Shown here piece after piece: positions 1 to 10,850 of a stretch of DNA of 64,000 nt. The stretch is from Eopsaltria australis (lineage: Eukaryota > Chordata > Aves > Passeriformes > Petroicidae), in contig JAVTVJ010000050.1 in the NCBI GenBank assembly GCA_034509425.1, positions 1,302,001 through 1,366,000 on the forward strand, read 5' to 3'. Position numbers and translations under genes: made by a program. How positions within the stretch are numbered: position 1 is the stretch's first letter; the number at the start of each line of letters is the position of its first letter. Below the pieces are notes generated by a model. That model made no database searches and was not told where the DNA came from. It saw nothing but the letters and a program-made list of their open reading frames with translations.

Positions 1-216
1 GAAAATTAATAGATTATCTGAGCACTGTTCCTCTGGTTACCTGTGTATGATTTCTGTCTGCTTGCTCAGTCTCACCACTCCACCTGCACAGCTGCATTGC
101 TGGGCTTTCCCAGGGGAGCTCCTTTGGAAGTGGGCTGGGAACTTCTCCCAACACTGTGATGAGCCAAACCCATCCATTCCCAGTGCCCATTTCACCTTTC
201 CCTTTCTCCTTTCCAG
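1..216 (+). other. CDH26: Intron, 3' part, of the cadherin gene
   Basis: This is non-coding sequence upstream of the first recognisable cadherin exon. It ends in a pyrimidine-rich tract (about 186-214) and an AG at 215-216, a strong 3' splice site. The exon upstream of it, which would carry the transmembrane helix or extracellular cadherin repeats, lies outside the window. ORFs crossing this stretch show no cadherin-like residues before the splice site. Confidence 0.7.
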
Positions 217-341
217 TCCCCAGCATTGTGCTTTGCCAGTGTTACAGGCCAGGGGCTAAAAGCAAGGTCACTGTTCTACCCCAGGAAGGTGAACAGACTT
301 TAATCAACTACAATGAAGAGAGCAGGAGTTCTTTTTCTGAG
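217..341 (+). CDS. CDH26: Cadherin (CDH26-like) cytoplasmic exon, juxtamembrane part
   Basis: This 125-bp internal exon starts with the last two bases of a split codon and ends in phase 0 at GAG|GTGAGT. The acceptor is TTTCCAG at 211-216. It encodes about 41 residues running from a hydrophobic, cysteine-containing stretch (PSIVLCQCY), probably the inner end of the membrane helix, to a polar cytoplasmic segment with INYNEES. In cadherins the equivalent place carries a YDEEGGGE-type acidic motif, so this is the start of the cytoplasmic tail. The protein would be a single-pass plasma-membrane adhesion molecule. The exon belongs to a chain with those at 756, 1093 and 1804 because all junctions keep the frame. 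Cadherin membership is well supported. The CDH26 assignment rests mainly on the C-terminus encoded at 1804-1995. Confidence 0.8.
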
Positions 342-755
342 GTGAGTGTGACAGCATACATCCACACTACCCCACCAGTGCTGGGTGGCTGAATGTGCTA
401 CTGATCATTTCTTTAATTATGTTCCCTCTGGTTTTGGTATTGAGCAAAATGAAGCTTTCTTTTGCCACTAAGCCTGTCTGGGGAGCTGTGCTCTGCATCG
501 GCTGGACAATGCCCCTCTGGTGACAGACTGTTACCACTCCTACCCTTTTCAGTACCAGCAGGACCTCCCCAGGTGCCTCATCCTGCTGGTGAATCCCACA
601 GGTGAGGAAGCACCTCCTGTCACTCTGCTGCACACTCACCCTGGTGTGTGCAACAAGGGAGGAAATGAAAGTGGAAAATGGAATAATGTGCAGAGGTGTG
701 ATCCTTCACACTTAGTTCAGTTCCTCATTAACACCATCCCTCTCCCTGTGTGCAG
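342..755 (+). other. CDH26: Intron of the cadherin gene
   Basis: This 414-bp intron has donor GTGAGT at 342 and acceptor TCCCTGTGTGCAG ending at 755, preceded by a pyrimidine-rich tract. I see no repeat or exon-like segment inside it. The short ORFs on both strands here match nothing I recognise. Confidence 0.8.
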
Positions 756-830
756 GCTGGGCTGAAGATTGCACACGGTGCCACTACACCATCTGTGTCT
801 GTGGAGACTGGAAAAGAAATTATTTCTGAG
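756..830 (+). CDS. CDH26: Cadherin (CDH26-like) cytoplasmic exon 2 of 4 in window
   Basis: This 75-bp symmetric exon is phase 0 at both ends and encodes 25 residues from AGLKIAHG to GKEIISE. The acceptor is CCTGTGTGCAG and the donor GAG|GTAACT. The segment is hydrophilic, rich in Ser and Thr, and has no cysteine. It forms the linker between the membrane-proximal acidic motif and the distal catenin-binding-like region. Because its length is a multiple of three, skipping it would keep the frame, so a shorter isoform is possible. Support comes from splice signals and phase compatibility with the exons on either side, not from a recognised motif. The next intron, 831-1092, is only 262 bp. Confidence 0.75.
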
Positions 831-1092
831 GTAACTGCCTGGTTCTTGATGAAAATGTCCTTTTTTATACCAAGGGAAGTGCTATCCCAAGAATTAGGTC
901 TGGTATTAACAACAGTGGGAAGAATAATGCAATATCATTCAATTAGAAAACAACTGTCACTTGTTGGAGTAACTGGAGCACAAAAGAAATGGATGTAACA
1001 GAGAGAAAGATAACTGGAGTTATTTGTACATGAAAGAAATGTCAGAAGGTGACTTTGTGCTGGCCAAAGCTGAGTTAGTGTCTGTGTTCCAG

Positions 1093-1176
1093 ATCAGCAG
1101 TTTCACTGGTTACAAGACATCCCAAGCAAGACACCTGGATTGCTTCATACAGACAGTGGACAGCACACTGGCTCAG
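1093..1176 (+). CDS. CDH26: Cadherin (CDH26-like) cytoplasmic exon 3 of 4 in window
   Basis: This 84-bp exon is phase 0 at both ends and encodes 28 residues from ISSFTGYK to DSTLAQ. The acceptor is GTGTTCCAG ending at 1092, and the donor is CAG|GTAGGA at 1177. The segment has a patch of basic and aromatic residues (TGYKTSQARHLDCF) followed by a Thr/Asp/Gln stretch. No classical p120-catenin-binding core is obvious. Like the 75-bp exon before it, it is symmetric and could be skipped without a frameshift. The call depends on splice sites and on continuing the open frame into the terminal exon. Confidence 0.75.
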
Positions 1177-1803
1177 GTAGGAAATAAGCATTGAACTCCT
1201 CCTGTGTCAGGTTTTGTAAGCACAGGAGAAAGGCTTGCAAAGCTGGACAGCTGCTCTGGCTCCATCTGCTCTGAGCCCACATCTCAGAAGCACTGCAATC
1301 AAAAGCAAGGGATATATTTGATGGGAAAACATTCAAGACTTTGTTGAAAATACCTTTTTTTCCTCTGCTGAATTGTCCTTCAGGTTGGAGAAATGGGGCT
1401 AAAATGCTCTCTGTGCCTGAGCAAGGTTAAAGTTTTGTCACCTGCTCTGCTGACTGGGAAATTTGAATTCCTCTTGCCATGCTCTGTCTGACCCTTGCAT
1501 GTTTACAGCCCTGTCCTTTGCCCTCCTTGGCCAGACTGCAGGCCCTACCAGCCAAGGTCACTTGCCAGCCCTCTGGTCCAGGGCAGATCAAATGCCCTTT
1601 CCTGCCTCCTTTGTACCCTGGGGGAAGTTCAGGTTCTGGAGCTTATGCAGCTGAGACTTTCTGTAGAACTTTTCCTTGTCAGACAAAGACTCATATTCTT
1701 CCCTATAAATTCCTGCCTAATTTGCATGCTGTGATTTCCTTTAATTTTCCAAAGTGCAGTAGGAGCTTTTGTGCTGACTTGCCTTGTTTCTTGCATTCTT
1801 TAG
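1177..1803 (+). other. CDH26: Last intron of the cadherin gene
   Basis: This 627-bp intron starts GTAGGA and ends in a long T-rich tract followed by TAG at 1801-1803. The ORFs around 1463-1850 that cross it (for example a 123-codon plus-strand frame) run through the splice site into the terminal exon in the wrong frame. They look like chance. Confidence 0.75.
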
Positions 1804-1995
1804 AAAGTGTACTACCAAAGCACACTGGAAGATTATGGGGACGTCTGTGAACCTTGCAGATACAGTGAGGAAGGAGAAATAGAGCCCAGCAACTCCTCCT
1901 GCTCCATCTCCATTGGCAGTGAGGACTTGCCTGCTGATTTTTTGAACACTCTGGGACCAATGTTCTCTGCTCTGGAAGAGATCTGTCAGAAGTGA
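1804..1995 (+). CDS. CDH26: Cadherin (CDH26-like) terminal coding exon with C-terminal catenin-binding-like region
   Basis: This is the last coding exon. It enters in phase 0 after TTCTTTAG and runs 63 codons to TGA at 1993-1995. It begins KVYYQSTLEDYGDVCEPC, passes an acidic YSEEGEIE and a Ser/Cys-rich stretch (SNSSCSISIGSE), and ends LPADFLNTLGPMFSALEEICQK. In classical cadherins the same layout is the beta-catenin-binding region: an FDYEG-type acidic core, a serine cluster, then a YLNxWGxRFxxLAD-like tail. Desmogleins have a FLxxLGPKFxxLAE version but continue into long repeats. Here the protein stops. An LPxDxLxxLG...LEEI ending is what I recall for CDH26. A desmocollin is the main alternative. 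Together the four exons give 157 complete codons, a short cytoplasmic tail. Family call confident, paralogue call moderate. Confidence 0.82.
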   Translation, partial: KVYYQSTLEDYGDVCEPCRYSEEGEIEPSNSSCSISIGSEDLPADFLNTLGPMFSALEEICQK

Positions 1996-3145
1996 TCTCC
2001 ATCACTCAGTTAATGTCAGGAGGCTGTGACTGTGGTGCTGCAAAGGCTTCTGGCAGGAGCAGTGACAATTTCAGAACAGAAGGACCATCTGTACTTGAAG
2101 GCATTGCAGTGTTTGCAGCATGAGTACCTGGCGCCTTTCATTCTTCCTGCCTGCACTGTTTCATGTGGGCACCCAAGAGCCTGGTGTGTCTCAAGGGCCT
2201 GCTCTACTGTGCAGAGGCGATGGGGGGATTTTGGCATATTTGTGCACACTGGCACAAATAGAATATCTGATATTAAGGATCCTCAATTCATAATGGAAAG
2301 AAAAAAACCCCTGGTCTACCAGGCCTGAAATTCCAGGGAGAGCTCCATATGGAAATAAGTCAGTTTAGAAGAGAGAAGGCAGTTACCTGTAGACCAGTGT
2401 GTAGGCCTTTTTCCAGTAACTGGTCTCTTTAAGGCCAAGATTAAGTTTAGTACAGTGCCATATTTTATATCCTTTATGTATGACACTGAAACAACAAAGA
2501 GAAAGTTCACTTCACCTCTGGGTCCACACACTTGGGACAGCTCTGCACCATCCTTCCTTTAGCATGAACGAGGCCTTTTTGGTGCTCGTGTGCTGTGCTG
2601 GCATCTGCTGGCTGTTGGGATCATGGCACTGCTGTAAATAATACCCTAAATGCTAAGAAATTGTTGTCAGACAAGGTTTTTCCTTTCAGTGAAATAACTT
2701 CCTGCTCTAAATTAGCCACAAGTGCTTCTGAGGGGGAAACTCGTGGGTTTCTCAAGCACTGTTGATAAAACAGATGAAATGATAAAGAGGGGATGGTATC
2801 AAATTTCCCTATCAGGAAACCACAGATGTTTTGCTTTTAAATTTTGTGGTTTGGACATGTTTGACTGTGTGTGATTGACCTGTGCTCAGTTATGGCCTGA
2901 AAGCTGTTGGTCTTACAATACAGAAATGAGAGAAGAGCAGCTCAGGAGGTTGTGTTCTGCCATTAGGTGAGTTATACATGCAGGAAGTGGTGGAATTAGT
3001 TACAAATCTTGCTCTGGCTCTATTACAATCCTGTGCTGAAAGAAAAATGCTTTGCCTAAGGCAAGCACTAAGTCTGGGAGCTGAGGCACTGTTTTTGTGT
3101 TTCAAAGTTTACTTAAACAATAAATTATGCTTTCGCTCGGGTATT
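1996..3145 (+). other. CDH26: Probable 3' untranslated region of the cadherin gene
   Basis: After the TGA the sequence has no splice-like exon and no new gene start. The first canonical AATAAA on the plus strand after the stop is at 3119-3124, and a second is at 3256-3261, so the last exon probably ends near 3.1-3.3 kb. No strong GT-rich downstream element is visible after either, so the exact end is uncertain. A weaker variant signal upstream may be used instead. Confidence 0.45.
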
Positions 3146-3440
3146 ATTAACCAATAATTCAAGGCTGGGAACTTCAGTCAAGTGTGATAAAAGAATTTGG
3201 CTGAGTGGCAGGCAGCCACGTTCTCCTAAATGCCAGCAGCAAGATCTGTTTACACAATAAATCACTCCTGTGATAAACTGTCCTTAACTTATAACTCCAG
3301 ATGGAAGACTTCAAGTCAGGCCAGTGATTTAGCAGCGCTGCTAATACCTGAGGTGACATTTTTATTGCAGATGATAACCAATTGGAAAGATTGGAGTTAT
3401 GCTGTGTTTTGCTATTTCTTCTGAAAATTACGCAAGGCTG
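3100..3440. promoter_or_regulatory. Candidate conserved non-coding element
   Basis: This AT-rich, repeat-free block keeps several CpGs in a CpG-poor background (near 3133, 3137, 3220, 3333 and 3431). It contains homeodomain-like TAAT cores such as ATTAACCAATAATTC near 3148-3160. That profile is typical of conserved enhancers in gene deserts. It overlaps the likely polyadenylation zone of the upstream gene. No alignment could be made, so this is a suggestion from composition only. Confidence 0.2.
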
Positions 3441-6439
3441 GAAATAATTGTGAAATTGTTCTGTGTGTTTATTGCTGGTGTAAACTGGTGCTGGGTTTGG
3501 AGCACACCGTGCCTGCAGTCACCCAAACGTGGGATGTGGTCAGAGCCACTGTTGCCAGTGTTGGTGAAGTTCTCTCTCTCTTGCATGGGACAAAAAGAAG
3601 GTTTAATGAAACCCTATTTGTTGGGAAATGAGAATGTTCCCTGGAGGTTCTCACAGTTGCATTCACTGTGCCCACACAGGTGCTAATGTTCAGTATTTCG
3701 GTGTCTTCAAGGGTTTGAAGACTTGCACACACCAAGCTAACACAGCTTCCCAGCACCACTGTGAGATAAAGATGCAGTGTTTACACTTCAAAGAGCAGAA
3801 ATTTAGGCTGAAGGAGCAGCTTGGTTGGCCACAGTCACACAGAGAGCTGGGCAAACTAAGGAGGGGCACTTATCAATTGTGCTGCAGGTGTATCTTGCCT
3901 TCCACCAGCAACACTGACCTTTGCAGCAGCTTTTAGCCCATTCCCTTTGAGCAGACCTGAGGGAAATGTGCTCTGCTGTGGTCATCTCAAACCAGTACAA
4001 AATCTCTGCAGTCTGGGAGCAAAAGTGATGGAAGCAGCAAATAATTAAAACCTTCATTTTACAGATAAGGGACAGATGCACAGAAATTCTAAGTCAGCTC
4101 CTGTAATCAAAAAGAGACTTGCAGAATGGATCTAGGTGTTCAGAATCCCCTTTTGTCACTGTAATAATTGAAGTATCATTATATTCTTAATTCCCAATGG
4201 CCAAAAATACTCCACTTTTTTCTCACTAAGCCTTTGCAGTCACTAATTTGGTGATTTGACACTTGAACTCCTGTTAATGATCAATGAATACTTTTATGAA
4301 GGAATGGAAAAACATGGAACAAACCCCCAAATACTCACTCAAACTGCTGAAAGCTGTTATGAATCCTGCTGCCAAAACAGGGACAGGAGATCTGTCATAC
4401 ATCAACTGGGGGAACCAGGTGCCACATTCCTTCCCAAAGGCCCTCTGCTTGTCCCTGCTATCCCCAAAGCCAGGCAGAGGACCCTGCAGTGCCCACAGGA
4501 GCATCCCCAGTGCTCTCTGTGCACACCCATGTGTGTTACCCATGGCCTCAGCCCAGGCTGGGCTCCTTCCCACTGGCACAGGGAGTTTGTGAAGCCTCTG
4601 GCTGGTTCAGGGTGTGCTTTAAGCTAAGTGCCTCCATGGCTTGCTGTTTTCCCCCTGCTGCAGCGTTTCAATTACCTGTTCACAGTGAGAGGTCTAATCA
4701 GGGCTCCTGTGAGCCCCCATTACTGCTGGCCCCTGCTGGGTCCAAGCCAGTGGGAGTCCCAGCAGCACAAATGTTTATCTCCGCACAATCTTCATCTCTG
4801 GCTTTGTTTTGCCTCGTTTATAAAGATCTTACTTAAAAGCAAATGACACACAATCAGTACAGGGGAAATTAATCACGCTGGAACCAAAGTTCTGACACTG
4901 GGTTTTAAAGGAAACAAGAGACACTGATCACAGGCTGGTCCTACAGAGAGGGGATGTCAGCGTGTCAGTGATAAAGTCTTCTTGTCTCAGACAAAAAGCT
5001 TTTCCCTGGCTGCTATTTCCTCTACTCTGCTGAGCAATGGGATCCCCTGGGATCTTTGGGCAGCCACAGAGGAGTATAAGTTTTAATCAAATCTTTCCCT
5101 GCCAGTTTGAGGTCATTTTCTTCCCTCTGAAGGATCCATTTGTCCTGATTAAGGTATTACAAGAAGTCATTTAAAGGACAGATAAATGACAAGAGATTTT
5201 ATAAGTGAAGGGGAAACCACACGCTGAGAGGGTTATAATTAGTTCCTTCTATTAATGCCTTAGGTGTTGTTGTATTTCACAATCCTAATAATTAAACACT
5301 TAGTAGCAGAGTGTTGGATTGTGTTTAAAAAGCCCCACAGACCAGGGTGGGGGCTTCTCTCAAGGTTTCCTGAGAGCAAGCAGGGAGCAGAAATCGTGGC
5401 ACAAGTGGTGGTGGCAAAGTTTCCCATCTGAGTTCCAGGGCCGTGATCACCTTCAAAGAAACTGGAAATAAACTTTTCCTTTTCTAACATGTGCTGATGC
5501 TGACGACTGAAAATGAGAGATTTATGCCACTACAATGGCTTTCCATTTCAGCCTGTAATAGCACTTGGACAGAGAAGTGGTGACTGGGGAAAACCGAGGG
5601 ATGGCACATGCAAAGCACAGCCGAGCAGGTGCTGAACATCCCCTCCTGGTGCTGCTCCTGCTCTTTGCACTCCCATTATTCCAGACTTTTCAAAAGTGGT
5701 GAGAAACCTTCACAATGGAAACATCTGCTCCTGTTGGAGGAACAGCCCAGTGACCTGGGCCTGCCCAGGATCCCTCCTGGAATAACATAACTCACCATGT
5801 CTACTGTAATCACTGAATTCAATGCACAGTCCTGAGGGACTGGACATTTCTCAAAAAACAGAAGGCTCTGGAAAAACGTGAATATTTGGTATTTCAGGTG
5901 CCCACTTCATTTTTCCCTAACACTTGTGGTAGGAATCAGCTATTCCCAGTTATTCTGTGAGGTGTGGACTGAAACTCAAATTCACAAAACATTTTTTTGT
6001 TCTGAAGGATAAATCCCACAATTTTCTCTGCTCTGCCTGTGCCACCTGTCCCACTGAGGATGCTGCAGTAAAACCCAGTTTGCAAGAAAATGATTTCACA
6101 CTATGGAAAATGAAGGAAAATGAGGTTCCAGAAGACACTGAAGGCCCTTCAGCCTTTTGCTCACCCAATGTGAGACTTGGCAGGAGTGATTAAATGAATG
6201 AACAGGACAGCAAAGCTAAAATTTCCAGAAGTTCATACAACATTTTCTGCTCTTTGTAGGTTCTTCTACTACTTGCATCAGAAATGGAGTGTCCCACAGC
6301 AGTTATCTCCACTAAAATATTTTGCAACACAGCGAACATCTGTTCTTTCTTTCTCATCAACCCCTGGAGATTAAACCCCAATCTTTTGAGAAAATGAAGC
6401 TCTCATTAGCAAAATATCAGTACAAAAAAGTATTTTTTT
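3441..6439. other. Intergenic DNA, no gene seen
   Basis: ORFs here reach about 123 codons (4256-4627, plus) and overlap on both strands without splice structure or a recognisable domain. The part at 4430-4760 is GC-richer and the rest AT-rich. I see no mobile element. Confidence 0.6.
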
Positions 6440-6860
6440 AAAAGACATAACTTCACTGAATGTATCAGTATTGTAGGGACTGCAGTTACAAAGATGTTTT
6501 TGGTGCAATCTACTGATTATTTATAATAGCTGAATATGATCTGTTATTAATAATTCAGTAGTTTTTGTATTGTTTTAAATTCTATAAAATAAGAAAGAAA
6601 ATTACTTCAGGGATTCAATTAGCAAATTATTTCAAGGCACTGATAATTATTAATGCTGCTTGATAGAGGCTTTCCCTGTGTAGAGACAGTTCTGTAATTA
6701 CCCAGGAGATGGCATAAGTAGGCCACTTATCGACCTCTCAGTAGCAAGGAGTAAAACCAAGGAAGGGTTATTAATACCCTATTTGAAAACAAATCTGCTT
6801 ACAAAATGTATATTTTGATGTGATCAGTGGAGAGGAGGTTTTTTGCTCAAGACAAAGCCC
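6440..6860. promoter_or_regulatory. Candidate conserved non-coding element with homeodomain-type sites
   Basis: This AT-rich non-repetitive block has many TAAT or ATTA cores, including ATTAATAATTCAG near 6546 and AATAATTATTAATGC near 6640-6655. It also has CCCAGGAGATGGCATAAG near 6701, and a retained CpG at 6730. The density of homeodomain-like cores suggests a developmental enhancer, but AT richness alone raises such counts. Conservation was not tested. Confidence 0.2.
6702..6715 (+). promoter_or_regulatory. Weak CTCF-like motif
   Basis: CCAGGAGATGGCAT agrees with the commonly used CTCF core CCASNAGRKGGCRS at all but the last position. The fifth base is G, where C or T is preferred. It could be chance in a 64-kb window. 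Confidence 0.2.
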
Positions 6861-9800
6861 TTTCCTCATCATCATCATCACACAAGGAAAGGATCACTTT
6901 ATAGCTACACAGCAGTGCTGAGGAAAAGGGATTTGAGGAGGCCAATATGAAAATCTTCAGCAGAGATTCTGATTTTTTTCCTTAAGCTATGTCCTTTATA
7001 TAGAAATCTTTCTTTTTGTCCACTGTTTTTTTATGAAGAACAGACAGCAGTAATGACTGATAAGAAATATATCTCTGTTTGCATCTGCATTGTCCTCTGT
7101 CTACCTCATTCCACCCTATTTGCTTTTCTAAAGGGTTTTATTCAAAGAATTTCTAAAAGTATAGAGTAGAATCCATTTAAACCAGCAAATGAAAACTTCC
7201 AAGCACAGAGAAGGGCTTAATGTTTGCAACTGGCCTTCAATATGTAACTTTCTCCATGAGCATTTTACATTTTCTGATATATTTTGTCACTATTCAAACC
7301 CATCAATCCCATACACAGGGCATGCTCTGCACACCGTGGTAATGGATACTTCAAAAAAGAAACAAAAATTCGAGATCAGTTCCCCTCTCTCTGTACAGTG
7401 TTTCAAAATGCCTAAATCATGGCTCAGAGAGACATCTGATAGTGTCAAACTGCAGTTCCAAAATGTACTTGGGGTTGGTGTGAAATTCCCTAACTCGAAA
7501 CCTGCTGCCTGTCTGAGGTTATTGTCCACAAGTGAAACCACGGAGAAATGCAATGAAACAAGAAACCCTTCCTTGGAGCTGGGGTCAAACCCTGAATATG
7601 CAGCTGCTGGAAGTGATCTCCATGGACTCTGCATTCACTTTTCTATTTTTCCCCCAGGCATGTGCAAGGTGCCACAGAATGTCACAGCTGGAACCTCCCC
7701 TTGTGAAAGGGCAGGAGCTGAGTTAGGAGAGTTATTGCAAATCAGCTCAGTGATGCAGCAGCTCAGTCATGTGGGGGGATTTGCAAACAGCTGGCAAGGC
7801 AAGCACCACAGTTCTAAGTTCTGAGTTAATTACAAGGAAGTGATAAAGGTGCCATGTCTAGGATTAGGGGAGATGAGCATTTTCATATAAAAGAGAAGAA
7901 AAAATATTAAACTTGCCTATTTCTTTTAGAACTGTAGATCATCAGTTCATCATCCTCCCTGATCTCCATCAAACATCAGTGAACCTTACCCATGTATTGT
8001 GTGGGCAGGTGGCATTTTTTAGTCCTTGACAGAGGCTGAAAGAAGAGATTTTAGTCCTTAATTAGGGCTTCAAGATGCTTCTGCAAGAAAGGCAGTAACA
8101 AATAGACACAGAACTACTGTTTGCGCTTCTGAATTTTTTTTTACATATTTTGCAAGATATCTGTGAAAGGGTGGTTTGGTTTTTTTTATCCTCTAATATT
8201 TACTTCCTGCCCAGAATAGCTTCTACATAGCCAGAGATAGGAATCTCATGTTTAAAAGCATCCATGTTTTTGTTTTCAAACATTTTGTTTAAAAACCATC
8301 AGCTACAGCCAGGACCATCATAAACCCACAAAATCTCAGTCCAGTTCAGCTTGTCACCTTGCCAAGAATGCTGCTTAAATTAATACAAACACCATCACAC
8401 TACTTAATTGAATTGCATTTGGGAGAGATAAGGAAAAGAAAACAAGATGATTGTGGAAGGTGCACCAACAAATCTTGTAAAGAACATGTTACAGAATTTT
8501 ATATGGAAAAAAATAATAGCAAACATATTACAAGGCACTGGCACTCACAGCTGCTCCTAGCAGAAAGGCAACACAAAGAAATGGCTTTTCGTGTAGAAAC
8601 TGGAGTGTATCCTGGATCCTGCAAAGCTGCTGACACAGGCTGTAACTGATGGAAAACCAACAGAACCTGTCATCCCCATGTTTCAGTACTGACAGTGTAA
8701 AAGGGTTTTTTCATTTAGAAATTCATTTGAAAGCAGTAGTGACAAGTGCATTCCTATTTCCATCTACAGTGGGAAGAATTTCCCACTCCAATGGCTGATT
8801 CTTCATTTTGTTATTTTGGGGAAAATCAGGGATGGTTCTGGCAAAGCCAGAGTGGTGGAATAAAGCAAATGGAGATGGGGCTCTACACATTTCTTGGTCA
8901 GAGCATCCCTGACTGTGACCAGGACATTCTACTCACTGATGCCAGCAGGACACAGTAGGAACCATGTCTTGTTGAAGAGAGGATGTTTTGAAAATTTTAA
9001 GTTCAAAAGGAGACACGTAGAATTGGGATAAAACAAGCTCAACTTTCCCAATGATCTCAGAGGATGAGAAAGTCTGGACTGTAGAACCTGGGCAACTCCT
9101 TACTCAGAGATGCTCAGAATCACAGTGGAAAGGAGAGTCTCTTCAAATCCAAACTGGAATGAACAAGGAAAAGACTTCTGGAGTGACTCAACACTGAAGT
9201 TGGAGAGGTTTAATATTGTTTGTTAGCAGAGCCCTGGGCAGGCTGTAATTGCAAACACAGACATCACTGCTCCATGCATGGAACAGTAAAACTGCAGAAT
9301 CTCTGTCCAGGCACAGCAGTGGCTCCTCCCAAGAAAATCAGGACCTCAGGTGTAGGAGAGAGTTTGTGTTTGCATCTTTCAAGAGAACAGGAACAGGTAA
9401 CTGGAGCATGCAGCCATCACAGGAGCTGGGAAGCACTGCCAAGGCCAGCTTTTAAGAAGTTATTTCAGTTTTCTTGCTTGAAGATGCAGGTGGCTCCAGA
9501 GCAGAGTGAGAGAGCAAATACCTCTGTGGTATGATGGATAAAGGGGAAGGTTTGGCTCCAGACTGAACTGAAAACCTAAGCTAATGCTGCTGTACCAAGT
9601 CATGGTATTTAAAATAAAGTGCCTGCAGAATGAGGGGAAAATCAGGAAGGTTTGTGTTCCAGCAGGTTCAGTGCTGATCCACAACTCTGAAAATCACACT
9701 TTGTGAGACTCCTCTGTGACCCTGGGAAAGTGATGTGCAGCCAGATTTTAATAAACTATTCAGCATCCACCTCCACTGGAATTAGTGGAAATTAAATGTC

Positions 9801-10559
9801 ATAAATCTGTCCATTACATCTCTCCAGCTGTGAAATGGGACCTGTCCTTCCTGCCTCAAAGAAATACTTACAGAGATTCTGAAGTGCTTTGACAGGGCAG
9901 TAATAGAAGTGTGCACATATCCTAAACAGAAATACGAAGTTTCCTCAGCTGATGCTGTGCTGATGTGCTGAATAAATATTGTCTTTAGGTTTTTCACAAT
10001 ATTCAGGTTTATGAGCCAAATGAAAGGCAGGCATGGATGGTATTTTTAATGTGCTGAATAAATATTCATCAGGATATTCATCAGGATATGCATTTTTTAA
10101 GCTAAAGAGCCAATATTATTTATAGCCTGTGCTTTCATGTAGAGGAACCAGTTATAGGAGAAATGAGGAGGAAAAGTGACACCCTGCTATGAGGTTGCTG
10201 GATATTTGCTAACAAGACCATGATGAGGGTGAAACAATCCTATGCTTGACTTGAATGGAGAGTGTGGGAGTTGAAAAATCGAGATTTATTTCAGTATCTT
10301 GTTGAACTTGGATGGGTAACTTTGGGCATTCAAACAGTTCGTGCGAGATACTTGGCAAACATCAGAGTGAGACATTCACAGAAACAGGTGAAAAACCCAA
10401 ACACACACATCTACTGATGTAAAATCCCAAGATCTTTCAGTGTAGGTGGTTTTAACACAGCAGAGGAACATCATTATTGGGATTTTATTTTTTTTTAATG
10501 CTCAAGAAAGTCTTATGCAAAGCCAGTAGCAACAGTGTCGCTCCTTCCTCCAGGACAAC
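6861..10559. other. Intergenic DNA with a 211-codon ORF, no recognised gene
   Basis: A short TCA repeat lies near 6866-6880. The longest open frame of the whole window is here (7189-7824, plus). A 16-base segment with the core GTGCTGAATAAATATT occurs twice, near 9966 and 10050. The second copy is followed by a tandem ATATTCATCAGG pair (about 10061-10087). No transposon ends or RNA gene were identified. Confidence 0.55.
7189..7824 (+). other. Long open reading frame of doubtful coding status
   Basis: This is an uninterrupted 211-codon frame. The predicted product has no signal peptide, membrane helix, repeat or domain that I recognise. Its composition is that of translated random DNA, with scattered Ser, Cys and Lys and no periodicity. 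The start context is weak (C at -3, A at +4). An overlapping minus-strand frame of 114 codons covers 7290-7634, which argues for locally low stop density rather than selection. No promoter or polyadenylation signal is tied to it. It could be part of a non-coding transcript. Confidence 0.15.
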
Positions 10560-10850
10560 TCAGGGACTGTTTTCAGTTTGTGCTGCTGTATACATTCCAT
10601 CATTATGTGCCTCTAAAAATGAAAAATAGGTCAAGAAATTGCAAGGTGAATGAGTTAACACATAAACCATTATCATATTCAAGTGCCATACAATGAATAC
10701 CTTCTATTTAATTATGAGGCAGTAGAGTCAGTGCAGTGTGGTGACATTAATCATTACAATGCTGAAATTTTGTTACCATGGTGTGTTTTTTAAGAGGAAA
10801 CTATTTTAAGATGTAAATTAACTTTGCCTTAGAATTTCCCTCCTCACACC
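10560..10850. promoter_or_regulatory. Candidate conserved non-coding element
   Basis: This repeat-free AT-rich block has a CATTAATCATTACAATGC segment near 10745 and TATTTAATTATGAGG near 10705, both with paired TAAT or ATTA cores. It resembles vertebrate gene-desert enhancers by eye only. Confidence 0.18.
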
